Part shown: positions 43,919 to 52,995 of the stretch, piece after piece | How positions within the stretch are numbered: position 1 is the stretch's first letter | Layout: the number at the start of each line of letters is the position of its first letter | Assembly: GCA_963708235.1 (NCBI GenBank) | Contig: OY970200.1 | Coordinates: 3,348,001-3,412,000, forward strand | Direction: 5' to 3' | DNA length: 64,000 nt | From: G963708235 sp963708235 | GTDB lineage: Bacteria > Actinomycetota > Acidimicrobiia > Spongiisociales > UBA5794 | Program-made: the position numbers and the translations under genes | Notes under the pieces: model-generated | Databases searched by the model: none | What the model saw: the letters and a program-made list of their open reading frames with translations, nothing else | What the model was told of the DNA's origin: nothing

Positions 43919-46399
43919 TCAGAAGGCTTCGCCGCTGTGGATCTGTGGGATCGAGTCCTTCGACACCTGGGTCGCCAGCTTCGCCTTGGCGGCGACGGTG
44001 CTCTTGGAGAACAGAGCGGCGGCGTCGGGGAAGATCTTGTCGACGCACAGTTTGTGGAGTGCTCCGCCTTCGCCGTGCCACTGTTCGAGCGACAGGTTGG
44101 CATTGAGCCCTACGGGTCGCACATACGTGGGGAAGCGGGCGGCGATCGACGATGTGGAGATGGCCGTGGCGCCGGTCTGCGCCAGTTCGTAGATCGAGTC
44201 ACGTGACATGTGCGAGGTGGTCGCCGAGTACTTGACCATCGTGGCGCTCTCCTTGCCCAGCATGGCGTTGTCCCCGTAGATCTTGTACGGGGTGTCCCCC
44301 TGCTGGGTCGCCACATCGAGCCCGTTGGCGCAGAAGTGGTCGTGGAGGACGTTGCTGGAGAGCTGGAGATAACCGTGGTTGATGAAGTTGTGATAGTCGC
44401 CGTAGGTCACGGCCTTGGCGCGCTTCTGGTAGGCGGTGGCGTCACCATTGTTGAGAGCGAACATCGCCGCCCGGAACTTCACCTTGTCCTTGGGGATGTA
44501 CTCGGCCTTGAGACGTAGGTTCTTGGTGCCGATCCCGATCTTCTCGGGTCCCTTGGCGCGGTCTTTGGTCGAATACCAGTCGTAGTAGACCAGCCCGTCC
44601 TTGATCAGCGTGCGCAAGGCAGCCTTGACCGCCGGCTTGCCCTGGATCGGGCCGTTGGCGATGAGGTCGTTGGAGTCGGCCTTGAGAAAGCGGCCGTCCA
44701 TCGCCTCACCCTGCCACCAGGTGAAGAGCCGGAACGCAGGGCTGTTCGGGTTGCGAAGCGTGCTCGGTATCTCGAGACCCGCCGCTTCGAACCGGTCCTC
44801 CCAGGTGCCCTCGGTGTTCTCGACCGTCTGCGGGTCGTTGGAGGTCTCCTGCCCGATCGTCGATTTGTCGTAGAGGTCGTTGCCGGACACACCCTTCTGC
44901 CCGTAGGCGATCTGCTGGATGCGACGCCACTGTTCCTCGGTGGAGTAGTCCCGCTTGCGGCCCTTGGTGTCGAGCCACTTGGCGAACCACTGCATGATCA
45001 GGGTCTTGTCGATCAGGTGGCCGGCGGCGTAGGAGTCCTGGAGGAAATGGTCGCCGAAGCCGTTCTCGATCAGTGCCTCGTTCTGGAGCGTCTCCGCCTC
45101 TGCCTCGTACTGCTCGGCGAGCTCCCGGTTGTACTGGATGGCGGCCTTGCGACCGGATGAATCCTGCATGTTCGACTCCAACGAGACGTTCTGCTGTCGC
45201 AACTTTGCGGCGTTGGCGCGCAAGGTGCCCGCCCGTTTCGCCAACGTCTCCGCCTTGGTGTGGGCGGTGCCCCAGGCGTGCCAGCTGTACGGGGCGAAGT
45301 GGCAGGCGTTGCGCGCCAGCCCCGCCATGTAGGAGGTCTCCTCCTTGCCGGGGATGATGGCCCGCGCCTCGCGGCCGCCCCCCATCTCCCCCATCAGCTT
45401 CAGCTCGCCGTACTGGTCGCCGCTGATGAAGGCTCCCAGACCGGTGGGCGCCGATTCCCCCTTGTTGCCGATGGCGCCGGCGAAGCTGTGGTCGCTCGAG
45501 TCGGGGTCGTACGGCTTCTTTCCGGAGATGGTGAGCTCGTTGCGGAGCCGCATGAACTTGCGCAAGCTCTCCTCGCGGACACCGCCGACGATGCCCTTGA
45601 AGTTGTCAGCCGGGGTCTGCTCGAGTTCCTTGCGGCTGCCGTAGAAATCGGCGAGCGTGTTCATCTCGCCATAGGTGACGATGAAGCTGGTGCCGTCCTT
45701 GAGGGCGATCGAAAGCAAACGCACATCCCACTGCGACGCCAGGATCTTCTGCTTGGCCTCATCGATCTTGTGAGGAGAGGAGGTGACGTCGAGGACCTCC
45801 TGGAGCCGGTCGTCCCGGTCCTGCTGTCGCAGCTTCTCGGTGGCTTCGGCAACCGTTCCCGTCGGCGGTGACGTCTTGAAGTACCGGAGTCTGCGAATCT
45901 CCTGGTCGACGGTGTGCAGCACCGTCTCCAGGTTGATCTCTTCGCCCTTGTCGTTGCGGATGGTCTGCGCCGAGTTGCGGGTCTTCTTCCAGACGCTGTC
46001 CTTCTTGCCCTGCTCGGTGGCGACGTCGCGGCCGCTGGCGATGATCTCCAGGGTCGCCGGGTCGACATCGCCGAGCATCTTGTGCTCCCACGAGGCGTGG
46101 CGGTGGACGTGATGACCGGGAGCGCTGCTGATCGGCCCCACCCTCCCGCCGGGGCGTGACGCCGCCCCCTCCGTCCTGGCGTGGGTGTGCCCGTGGCGGG
46201 TGTGCGGGGTGGCGATCAAGCGGGCCACCGTCTGGTTCCCTACGGCTTCCTGGAGTTGGGTGATCGATGCCTCGGTCAACGAATCGAACCCGGAGTGGCC
46301 GGCATGGTGATCGGGGGCCTTGACCGCCGGCCCGACGACCGCGCGGCGGGCGGGCGTGGTACCGGTGGTCTTGGGTTTGACCGGACGGGTCCTGGGCAT
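43919..46399 (-). CDS. Large protein with eCIS-type N-terminal motif and metal-hydrolase-like core, possible toxin or cargo
   Basis: An 826-residue soluble protein without signal peptide. Residues 47-62 (TQLQEAVGNQTVARLI) resemble the LQxxxGNxAVxxLL motif common in proteins linked to extracellular contractile injection systems. The core has three blocks in order: TYGEMNTLADFYGS (243-256), NACHFAPYSWHAWGTAH (364-380) and GDHFLQDSYAAGH (449-461). Their His/Asp/Glu spacing recalls zinc phospholipase-C/nuclease-P1-like folds, and I recall similar block order in unnamed proteins. The C-terminal 250 residues are unassigned. ATG 46399 has GGAG upstream; ATG 46411 is the alternative. No injection-system gene lies in the window. 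Role inferred only. Confidence 0.6.
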   Translation of the reverse strand: MPRTRPVKPKTTGTTPARRAVVGPAVKAPDHHAGHSGFDSLTEASITQLQEAVGNQTVARLIATPHTRHGHTHARTEGAASRPGGRVGPISSAPGHHVHRHASWEHKMLGDVDPATLEIIASGRDVATEQGKKDSVWKKTRNSAQTIRNDKGEEINLETVLHTVDQEIRRLRYFKTSPPTGTVAEATEKLRQQDRDDRLQEVLDVTSSPHKIDEAKQKILASQWDVRLLSIALKDGTSFIVTYGEMNTLADFYGSRKELEQTPADNFKGIVGGVREESLRKFMRLRNELTISGKKPYDPDSSDHSFAGAIGNKGESAPTGLGAFISGDQYGELKLMGEMGGGREARAIIPGKEETSYMAGLARNACHFAPYSWHAWGTAHTKAETLAKRAGTLRANAAKLRQQNVSLESNMQDSSGRKAAIQYNRELAEQYEAEAETLQNEALIENGFGDHFLQDSYAAGHLIDKTLIMQWFAKWLDTKGRKRDYSTEEQWRRIQQIAYGQKGVSGNDLYDKSTIGQETSNDPQTVENTEGTWEDRFEAAGLEIPSTLRNPNSPAFRLFTWWQGEAMDGRFLKADSNDLIANGPIQGKPAVKAALRTLIKDGLVYYDWYSTKDRAKGPEKIGIGTKNLRLKAEYIPKDKVKFRAAMFALNNGDATAYQKRAKAVTYGDYHNFINHGYLQLSSNVLHDHFCANGLDVATQQGDTPYKIYGDNAMLGKESATMVKYSATTSHMSRDSIYELAQTGATAISTSSIAARFPTYVRPVGLNANLSLEQWHGEGGALHKLCVDKIFPDAAALFSKSTVAAKAKLATQVSKDSIPQIHSGEAF

Positions 46400-46646
46400 G
46401 GTCGTCTCCATCGACGCCGCAACCAACGCGGTGGGCGTTCGCACACTGCGGATCGGTGGCTGCACCGTAGCGCCCGGGCAGCCGATGTCGGCGGCCACAT
46501 GGACATATCCCCCAAGAGTCTGCCCGAACATGCTGCCCGAAGAGGCACCCCGCAACGGAGTGCCCTGGACCGCCCGCAAAAAAAACTGTCCCCGAACTCA
46601 TCCCCCGGGCCGTCGCGAGCGAGTACATTCCCGCCAGGAGGTGGGG

Positions 46647-47714
46647 ATGAAGGGACTGCGGGCGCTTTTCGCCTCGCCGTTGATCAAGCGGGTCGTCTGG
46701 CACGTCCGTCGGGTTCGCCACCAGCTCGACGGGAACTTCTTCGGTTCGCTCGGGCTGGCGGCCATCGGGATCGTGGCCGCCTGCAGTGTGGTGGTGACGC
46801 TGCTGGAGAGGGATCTCACACCGAAGGCGTTCGGCGAGTCCTTCTACTGGGGCGTCACCACGGTGATGGGACAGGGAGACGCTTCCTACGTGACCTCACC
46901 GGGGGGCTGGGTGGTGAGTTGGCTTCTGGTGTTGTTCGGGGTCGGGATCGTCGCCACCATCACCGGGGCGCTGCTCGGGTTTGTCATCGACTTCCTCTTG
47001 AAGGAGGGACAGGGAATGGGTGCCAGTGGATACGAAGGCCACATCGTTCTGTGTGGCTGGAACTCGACGGCGCGGGAGCTGGTAGACGAGCTACGGTCCG
47101 ACGATTATCGGGCCAAGGTGGTGCTCCTGCACGACGCCGAACGCAGTCCTGCCGGCGAGGGCGTCTACTACGTACGTGGGGACATCACCAACACCGAAGA
47201 CCTGAAACGGGCCGGGATCGAGTCGGCCACCTCGGCGATCATCTGCCCCGCAACCCCGGGTGACGACGCCGACATGCGCTCGATCCTGGTGGTCCTCGCC
47301 GTGGAGTCGATCGCACCACAGGTGCGCACGGTGGTCGAGGTGAACAACCCGGTTCATGTCTCCCATCTCCGTCGCGCCGAGGTCGACGAGATCCTGGTCA
47401 CCTCCCAGTTGACGTCCCGGTTGCTGGCCCGATCGGCGATGTATCCCGGGCTCTCGGAGCTGGTCACCGACATCGTGTCCGGTGGTGAAGGATCCGAGCT
47501 CTACCGCGTCGGCCTCCCCGACGACGCCTCGTCCCTCACGGTCGACCAACTCTCGGCGCAGCTCCGTCAGAACCACCACGCCACCCTGATCGCCGTTACC
47601 CGCAACGGTCACACCCATGCCAACCCACCGACCGATTTCGTGCTGGAGGAGGGGGACACGCTCGTAGTGCTCGCCGAATCGCTCGGGGCGCTGGAGCCGC
47701 TGACACCGGCATGA
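46647..47714 (+). CDS. Ion channel with TrkA-N/TrkA-C (RCK) domains
   Basis: A 355-residue membrane protein. Two hydrophobic helices (SLGLAAIGIVAACSVVVTLL and VSWLLVLFGVGIVATITGAL) flank a pore loop, followed by a TrkA-N Rossmann domain (HIVLCGWNSTARELVDELRS) with an acidic VVLLHDAE strand end and a TrkA-C domain (VGLPDDASSLTVDQLSAQLR). The layout is that of MthK-like K+ channels. The filter, however, reads TTVMGQGD instead of the TVGYGD type, so ion selectivity may differ. AGGAGG lies before the ATG. It is divergent from the eCIS-motif protein across 247 bp. Confidence 0.85.
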   Translation: MKGLRALFASPLIKRVVWHVRRVRHQLDGNFFGSLGLAAIGIVAACSVVVTLLERDLTPKAFGESFYWGVTTVMGQGDASYVTSPGGWVVSWLLVLFGVGIVATITGALLGFVIDFLLKEGQGMGASGYEGHIVLCGWNSTARELVDELRSDDYRAKVVLLHDAERSPAGEGVYYVRGDITNTEDLKRAGIESATSAIICPATPGDDADMRSILVVLAVESIAPQVRTVVEVNNPVHVSHLRRAEVDEILVTSQLTSRLLARSAMYPGLSELVTDIVSGGEGSELYRVGLPDDASSLTVDQLSAQLRQNHHATLIAVTRNGHTHANPPTDFVLEEGDTLVVLAESLGALEPLTPA

Positions 47715-47750
47715 CCCGGTCGGATCCGGGGACCTGAACGTCGATGGGCG

Positions 47751-48176
47751 TCAGCCCGAAACGATGGCCGCCACGTCGAATCCGATGGCGACGACCAGCA
47801 ACACCTGCACCACGGCGATGAACCCGGTGTAGGCCCATTTCGACCGGTGATCGGCGATCCAGAATCTCCGGACCCCGGAGACTCCCATTCCGATGGCGAT
47901 CAGGCACAGGGCGATGCTCAGCGGCGCCGCCAGCGTCCCCAGGATCCCGATGAACGGCGTCAGGATCGGGATCAGCAGGTAGGTGATGGTGCAGCGCACC
48001 CCGGAGATCACGATCGAGGTGGTGGTGGAGCGTCTCGCCCCGAAGATGGCGTTCCTGTCGACCTCGTCGCCGATCCGCAGCAACCGCCGCATGAAACGGT
48101 CGGCACCGGATTCCCCGTCCACCATTGGTGGGGGGCCGCCGAGCGAGCGGGGCGAATCCTCAGTCGAAAGGGACAC
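47751..48176 (-). CDS. Small membrane protein, function unknown
   Basis: A 141-residue protein with a polar N-terminus of about 50 residues and three hydrophobic segments (TITYLLIPILTPFIGILGTL, APLSIALCLIAIGMGVSG and YTGFIAVVQVLLVVAIGFDV). The loop VRRFWIADHRSKWAY is basic-aromatic. Proteins of this size and pattern are widespread in actinobacteria without an assigned role. The start is GTG 48176, eight bases after a TATCCT box. It converges with the channel gene. Confidence 0.7.
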   Translation of the reverse strand: MSLSTEDSPRSLGGPPPMVDGESGADRFMRRLLRIGDEVDRNAIFGARRSTTTSIVISGVRCTITYLLIPILTPFIGILGTLAAPLSIALCLIAIGMGVSGVRRFWIADHRSKWAYTGFIAVVQVLLVVAIGFDVAAIVSG

Positions 48177-48250
48177 GAGGACCGAGGATAGTGGCTGGTG
48201 GGCGGTCGATATCGGCCTGCGGTCTCCCGGGGCCCCGATGGACCTTCGTA

Positions 48251-48280
48251 CACCTGACCGACACGGGGTACGGTCAGGTG
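48251..48280 (-). terminator. Hairpin terminator of the 250-residue hypothetical gene
   Basis: CACCTGACCG pairs with CGGTCAGGTG across a 10-base loop, seven bases past the stop codon at 48288. Confidence 0.7.
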
Positions 48281-48287
48281 CGCCGGA

Positions 48288-49040
48288 TCAGTTGACGTAG
48301 GCGAGCGCCTGGGCCGGGGCCCAGCGCGAGGCCACCTCGGCGTACGCCTCGCCCGCTTCCTCGTAGTCGAGTCGCTCGAGGGCGTCGAGGCTCTGCTTGA
48401 TCTCCCCCGCCGACTCGTCGAAGGCCAGGGCACCGTCGGGGAACAACATGGAGACGGTGTGGTAGTCGAGTTCGAGCATCCCGTCCTCCGAGTACTCCCG
48501 AACCCACCGCTCCAGATCGCGGACATCGTCGATGATCGGGGCATCGAACCCGGCGCCGTCCAGCACGGCTATCCCGGACTCCACCCGGGTGATCGCATCC
48601 GCCACCAGCGTCCGATAGCGCAGCGAGGTGCCCGTAGGCGTCTCGTAGATCTCCCGCTCGGAAGGGTCGAAGCAGATGAACCAGCGCAATGGGACATGCC
48701 AGGGGGCGGTCAGGATGTAGGAGCGGGCGGTCGGCGCCTCGGAACGGATCTTGGCCAGTTCCTGGACGGCGTCGCGAACGGCCCCATCCGAGGTGAGCGA
48801 CGAACCGGGGTAGGCATTGCGAAACGCCAGCAGCCCCTCCAGCATCCGCAGCCGCGGGTACCGCAGGCAGGCGTAGCGTGCTCCGTTCCAGTCGGCGGTG
48901 TAGGCGTCGTCTCGCGTCGGTTCCTCCCAGACGAACTGGTCGTCCGACCGGACGATCCGACGCCCGTCGCGGCGGTGGTCGTCGAAACGGCCGATGCGGT
49001 CGACCGGGAGGTAGACCCGAAGCTGCGCTGAGTTGATCAC
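48288..49040 (-). CDS. Hypothetical protein, 250 residues
   Basis: A soluble alpha/beta protein, with no signal or membrane helix. Notable segments are LRVYLPVDRIGRFDDHRRDG at the N-terminus, an aromatic stretch HVPLRWFICFDPSEREIYET in the middle and YHTVSMLFPDGALAFDESAG near the end. I recognise the type as a conserved actinobacterial unknown but no enzyme site. GTG 49040 is supported by TAGGAT six bases upstream (leaderless), and the gene ends in a clear hairpin, so it is a single-gene unit. Confidence 0.72.
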   Translation of the reverse strand: MINSAQLRVYLPVDRIGRFDDHRRDGRRIVRSDDQFVWEEPTRDDAYTADWNGARYACLRYPRLRMLEGLLAFRNAYPGSSLTSDGAVRDAVQELAKIRSEAPTARSYILTAPWHVPLRWFICFDPSEREIYETPTGTSLRYRTLVADAITRVESGIAVLDGAGFDAPIIDDVRDLERWVREYSEDGMLELDYHTVSMLFPDGALAFDESAGEIKQSLDALERLDYEEAGEAYAEVASRWAPAQALAYVN

Positions 49041-49046
49041 CCGCCA

Positions 49047-49052
49047 ATCCTA
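49047..49052 (-). promoter_or_regulatory. -10 box TAGGAT of the 250-residue protein (leaderless)
   Basis: TAGGAT on the minus strand is followed by six bases and the GTG start codon. Confidence 0.55.
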
Positions 49053-49238
49053 CGTCGGTGCACCGGCCTGGCCGCAAGCATCGTCGATGCAGTGGCACCG
49101 ATCAGCATCGACGGCCGCCGCTGCGCACCGCCGTCGCCTCCGGCAACGCCACCTCCGTAGGCCCGACGCCACCGCGTCGACGAGGGCACCCGGCGTTCCC
49201 CGGACGACCGGCGCCTGGCTCGATGATCGCCCGGTGCG

Positions 49239-49276
49239 CGACAGAGGGCGGGGCCTGTCCGCCCCGCCCTCTGTCG
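49239..49276 (-). terminator. Strong hairpin terminator of the lamin-tail/phytase-like gene
   Basis: A perfect 15-bp stem (CGACAGAGGGCGGGG with its complement) surrounds an 8-base loop and begins 21 bases after the stop codon at 49298. Confidence 0.85.
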
Positions 49277-49297
49277 TGCTCCATGGCGATCCGGACA

Positions 49298-52200
49298 TCA
49301 ACCGCCGTTGTACCCCGAGGTGTCGATCGCAAGATCGAGTGCGGCGGCGATCCGTTCCCAGCCGATCAGCTTGACGGTGCCAACGGTCGGTGCATCCCCT
49401 CTCCGGTCGGCGGCGACGAGCACCCCGTTCGGGAAGCGGGTTCCAAGCGCCATCCTGCCGACCGACAGACCGGCGAGAGTGTCGATGGCGTTGGCGCCAC
49501 CGACGACGAACCGGCCCACGAAGGCATTGCTCCCGCCCCGCTCGAACACGGCGACCGAGGCATCCCCACCGTTGGCGACCAGCAGGTAGCCGGTGCCGTC
49601 ACCGGCCCGGTACACGGCCAGGGCGCTGACCGGCCCGCGCAGCCGACCGGCGGTGGAGGCCACCTCGGTGGTGTCGGTGCCGGCCGCAGGATCGGCGGCG
49701 AAGGCGACGATGCGACTTCCTGCCGCCACATACACCCGCCCCGCAGCGTCATCGACCACGATCCCCTCGTGGTCGCCGATCCCACCTGGAACCGTCAGGC
49801 GACGGACCTCGGTGGCGGCCAGACCCTTGGCGCCATCGTCGCTCAGACGGAGCTGCACCACCTGGTTGCCGCCGGCCTCGGTGACGAAGACGTACTGCTG
49901 CCCATCGGAAGGTTCGGTGAACCCGGCGAGACCCCCGGGGACCCCACCCTCGCCGAACACCGGCGTGGAACCGGTCGACGTGCGATCGGTCAGCCGCCCG
50001 CCGGTCTCCCCGATCCCGAAGAACCGCACCGTGCCGTTGGTCCGATCGGTGGCGGCGGCGACGTCGAAGGTCCGCCCGGCGACACCGCCGCCCGGGAGCA
50101 CCACAACATTGCCGAAGTCCGACCCGTCGGCGACAACCTGGCGCAGGTTGCCTTCGAGGTCGAAGCCGGCAAGTCCGGCTTCGCCGAACGCCGCCAGGAT
50201 GCGGCTGTTGTTCGGGTTGCGGGGATGGACCCACAGAGCCGTCCCGCCGGCCGGCCCCTCGAGGCCCGGGGCGGTCTCGGTGTCCGCCGTCACGACCTCC
50301 GCCGGATCTTCGTAGAAGGGCACATCGGCGAGGGAGAACTCCTGGCTGTACGACTTCTGATAGCCCTGGCCGAGGTCTTTGGTCTGACCCGTCCCGTAGT
50401 AGTTGGTGTCGCCGCTGTCGGCGAACACCCGCACCTTGGCGCCCTCCTCGAGCACCTCGGGCACCATCCCGATCGCCTCCCAGGTCCCTCCGGTGAGCAG
50501 ATCTTCTGCCGGGAGCATCCGGTTGAACACCGCATCGTGGGCCGGGTCGCCGTTCCAGGTGTACAAGGCCCAGGTCGGATTCTGCGGGGATGGCCCACCG
50601 GAGATCAGGTAGCCGTCGGTGTCGTTCCTGGCGATGGCGCGGATGCTGCGACCGTCGAGGTCGAGCAGGATCGGATCGCCGAACTGGGCGGGTCCGGTTC
50701 CCGGGGCGCCGTCGACCAGGTCCTCGACATTGTCGACAGGGACGATGAGCGCCCGGTGCCTCCCGTCCACCTCGATGGTCGGTGCCCGGAATCCGACATA
50801 CAGGGTCTGCCCGTCGGGGGCGAACTCGAGCCCCTCGAAGTTGAATCCGTCGGGAGCATTGGGCAACACCCCGGGGGCGGTGCCGGGAATGAACCTGAGG
50901 GCATTGACCCCGAGGCCATGGCCGTTGGTCTGATCCCAGGTGCGCATCTCGGCCCACAGGTTGTTGTAGCGACCGCGGAAGGTGATCTCGGTGTCGGCGC
51001 CCGAACCGGTGATGGTGGCGGCGACGAAGGTGCGCCGCTCGGTGCGGACCTCCCCGGAGCGGTTGTTGCCGTGCGAGCCGGTCATCACCATGAGGTCGCC
51101 GGAGCGGGAGATGCCCTCGAAGTCGACCTCGGCGCCGGTCCCGAGCTGCGCCGAGGTGAACACCCATGTCTTGACCGGCGGACCAGACGAGCCCTCGGTG
51201 TGCAGGAAGATGGTGTTGGTCTCGTCGTTGAGCAGCACGACGTACCCGTCACCCACCGACAACGCCGCCGAGGCGTCGCTGATGTGATGGTGGTAGCGGC
51301 CCGTCGGGTCGGGCGCCGGGTTCGACGCCGCATAGGACAGGTTGGCCGTGCCGGTGTTGCCGTCGGGGTCGGTGGCGGTGAAGGTCACCGTGGTCACGCC
51401 ACGACCGGCCGGGCCGAACGCCACGGTGCGGTCGGATCCGTCTCCGCTCACGACTACGCCCTCGGGGGCGATGACCGACGGGTTGGCCACGGTCACGGTG
51501 AAGGCGAGCTCTGCGACATCGTGGTCGGGGTCGCTGACGGTCACCGTGGTACCCGGGTTGGTGGGGTCTCCGATCGAACCGACGACGATGGTGTCGCCCA
51601 GTGTGACCACCGGCGAAGTCGTCGGGTCGCCCCCGCAGGGGTCGAATCCGCCGTGAGTGCTGATCCCGGGGCTGCCGATGGCGCCGCCGGTCGACTGGCG
51701 GGAGACCTCGGCGTCGCCGACGGTCGCCAGCGTCCACGCCAGCGGATCGTTGGCGCCGAGCCCGGCGACGGAGACCCACCCGGAGGCACCGGTGGTGCGG
51801 ATGCTCCCCGGGAACGTCTGGTCGCCATAGGTGAGCCGGTCGGCGAGTTCCCCTTCGGCGTCGAAGATGTTGATCTCGTCGTTCCGTCCCAGATTGTTGG
51901 TGTACGGACCGATCACCTTGGCCGCTTCGCAGAGGTTCCACGACGCTCGGAAAGCCGCCGGCGTGACCTCGGTGAACACCACCGACTCCCCCGCTGCAAC
52001 CACACCGAAGCCGCTGAGGTCGAAGACACCGGGCAGGCGGCTGTCGTCGTCGTAGCTCCACCCGGCGAGATCGATGGCGGCGGTGCCGACGTTGGTCAGC
52101 TCGACGAACTCACCCCCGGGTCCGTCGTACATCCATTCGGTGATCCGCAACTCGCCCTCGCCGCACGGGTTGTAGCCCCCGAAGGTGCTGGTTCCCGGGC

Positions 52201-52819
52201 TGGCGACGGCGCCCCCGACCGACTGCCAGGATGCCTCGGCGTCACCCACGGTGGACAACGTCCACAGCAGCGGGTTGTCGACCCCGAGCCCCGCCACCGT
52301 GGCCCACCCTGATGCACCCTGGGTCCGGATGCTGCCCGGGAACGTCTGGTCGCCGTAGGTCAAACGGTCGACCAACTGATTGGCGGCGTCGAAGATGTTG
52401 ATCTGGTCGGCTCGGCCCAGGTTGTTGGTGTATCCGCCCAACAGTCCCACCCCGTCGCAGAGGCCCCAGTCGCCGCGGAAGGCCTCGACCGTCGCCTCGG
52501 TGAACACCACCGATTCGCCCGGCTGGACGACCCCGAACCCTGACAGGCTGAACACGCCGGGTGTGGCGCTGTCGTCGTCGTAGCTCCACCCCGCCATGTC
52601 GACCGCTTCGTCACCGACGTTGGTCAGCTCGACGAACTCGCCGACCGAACCCTGGTACATCCACTCGGTGATCCTGATACTGCCGACGCTCGATACGTCG
52701 GCGCCGTCCGATGTGTTTGCAACGGCTCCGGCCGGGGCGACGGCGGTCAGCATGGTGGCGAACAGCAGCAGCGGCAGCAGGATCCGCCCTACCCGTGCCC
52801 GCCCGATCGAGATGGTCAT
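49298..52819 (-). CDS. Large secreted protein: two lamin-tail domains, Ig-like domain and phytase-like beta-propeller
   Basis: A 1,173-residue exported protein. A signal peptide (about 1-33) precedes two near-identical lamin-tail repeats of about 175 residues (each RITEWMY, EFVELTNVG, GWSYDDDS, GESVVFTE, LTYGDQTFPGSIRT), an Ig/cadherin-like segment (about 400-490), a propeller-like half with DUF3616-type features (DFEGISRSGDLMVMTGSHGN), and a C-terminal half like 3-phytases (GTALWVHPRNPNNSRILAAF, DHEGIVVDDAAGRVYVAAG). It could release phosphate from phytate or another organic phosphate outside the cell; lamin-tail domains often sit in secreted nucleases and phosphatases. ATG 52819 has GGAGGGG upstream. 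Single gene with its own terminator. Confidence 0.82.
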   Translation of the reverse strand: MTISIGRARVGRILLPLLLFATMLTAVAPAGAVANTSDGADVSSVGSIRITEWMYQGSVGEFVELTNVGDEAVDMAGWSYDDDSATPGVFSLSGFGVVQPGESVVFTEATVEAFRGDWGLCDGVGLLGGYTNNLGRADQINIFDAANQLVDRLTYGDQTFPGSIRTQGASGWATVAGLGVDNPLLWTLSTVGDAEASWQSVGGAVASPGTSTFGGYNPCGEGELRITEWMYDGPGGEFVELTNVGTAAIDLAGWSYDDDSRLPGVFDLSGFGVVAAGESVVFTEVTPAAFRASWNLCEAAKVIGPYTNNLGRNDEINIFDAEGELADRLTYGDQTFPGSIRTTGASGWVSVAGLGANDPLAWTLATVGDAEVSRQSTGGAIGSPGISTHGGFDPCGGDPTTSPVVTLGDTIVVGSIGDPTNPGTTVTVSDPDHDVAELAFTVTVANPSVIAPEGVVVSGDGSDRTVAFGPAGRGVTTVTFTATDPDGNTGTANLSYAASNPAPDPTGRYHHHISDASAALSVGDGYVVLLNDETNTIFLHTEGSSGPPVKTWVFTSAQLGTGAEVDFEGISRSGDLMVMTGSHGNNRSGEVRTERRTFVAATITGSGADTEITFRGRYNNLWAEMRTWDQTNGHGLGVNALRFIPGTAPGVLPNAPDGFNFEGLEFAPDGQTLYVGFRAPTIEVDGRHRALIVPVDNVEDLVDGAPGTGPAQFGDPILLDLDGRSIRAIARNDTDGYLISGGPSPQNPTWALYTWNGDPAHDAVFNRMLPAEDLLTGGTWEAIGMVPEVLEEGAKVRVFADSGDTNYYGTGQTKDLGQGYQKSYSQEFSLADVPFYEDPAEVVTADTETAPGLEGPAGGTALWVHPRNPNNSRILAAFGEAGLAGFDLEGNLRQVVADGSDFGNVVVLPGGGVAGRTFDVAAATDRTNGTVRFFGIGETGGRLTDRTSTGSTPVFGEGGVPGGLAGFTEPSDGQQYVFVTEAGGNQVVQLRLSDDGAKGLAATEVRRLTVPGGIGDHEGIVVDDAAGRVYVAAGSRIVAFAADPAAGTDTTEVASTAGRLRGPVSALAVYRAGDGTGYLLVANGGDASVAVFERGGSNAFVGRFVVGGANAIDTLAGLSVGRMALGTRFPNGVLVAADRRGDAPTVGTVKLIGWERIAAALDLAIDTSGYNGG

Positions 52820-52941
52820 ATGGTTCCCCTCCAGGTCGACATCGATGATCCGATGCGACGCTATGGGGCCCGGGTACCGCCGAATTGGCGTCGAGGTGAA
52901 GCGGAGGTGAACTTGTCGGGCCGGTTGGTGCGGAACCGGGT

Positions 52942-52981
52942 GGGGCGGGCACGGCACGCCGCACCCGCCCCGTCGGTGGCT
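52942..52981 (-). terminator. GC-rich hairpin terminator after the ABC permease gene
   Basis: GGGGCGGG (52942-52949) pairs with CCCGCCCC (52974-52981); the loop contains a smaller palindrome. It lies 15 bases after the permease stop codon. Confidence 0.65.
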
Positions 52982-52995
52982 TCGATGGTGTGTGG

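Noticed and set aside
49058..52312. 1,084-codon open frame antisense to the lamin-tail/phytase-like gene
   Set aside because: This is a long shadow frame, common opposite high-GC genes; the minus-strand protein has signal peptide, repeats, ribosome site and terminator.
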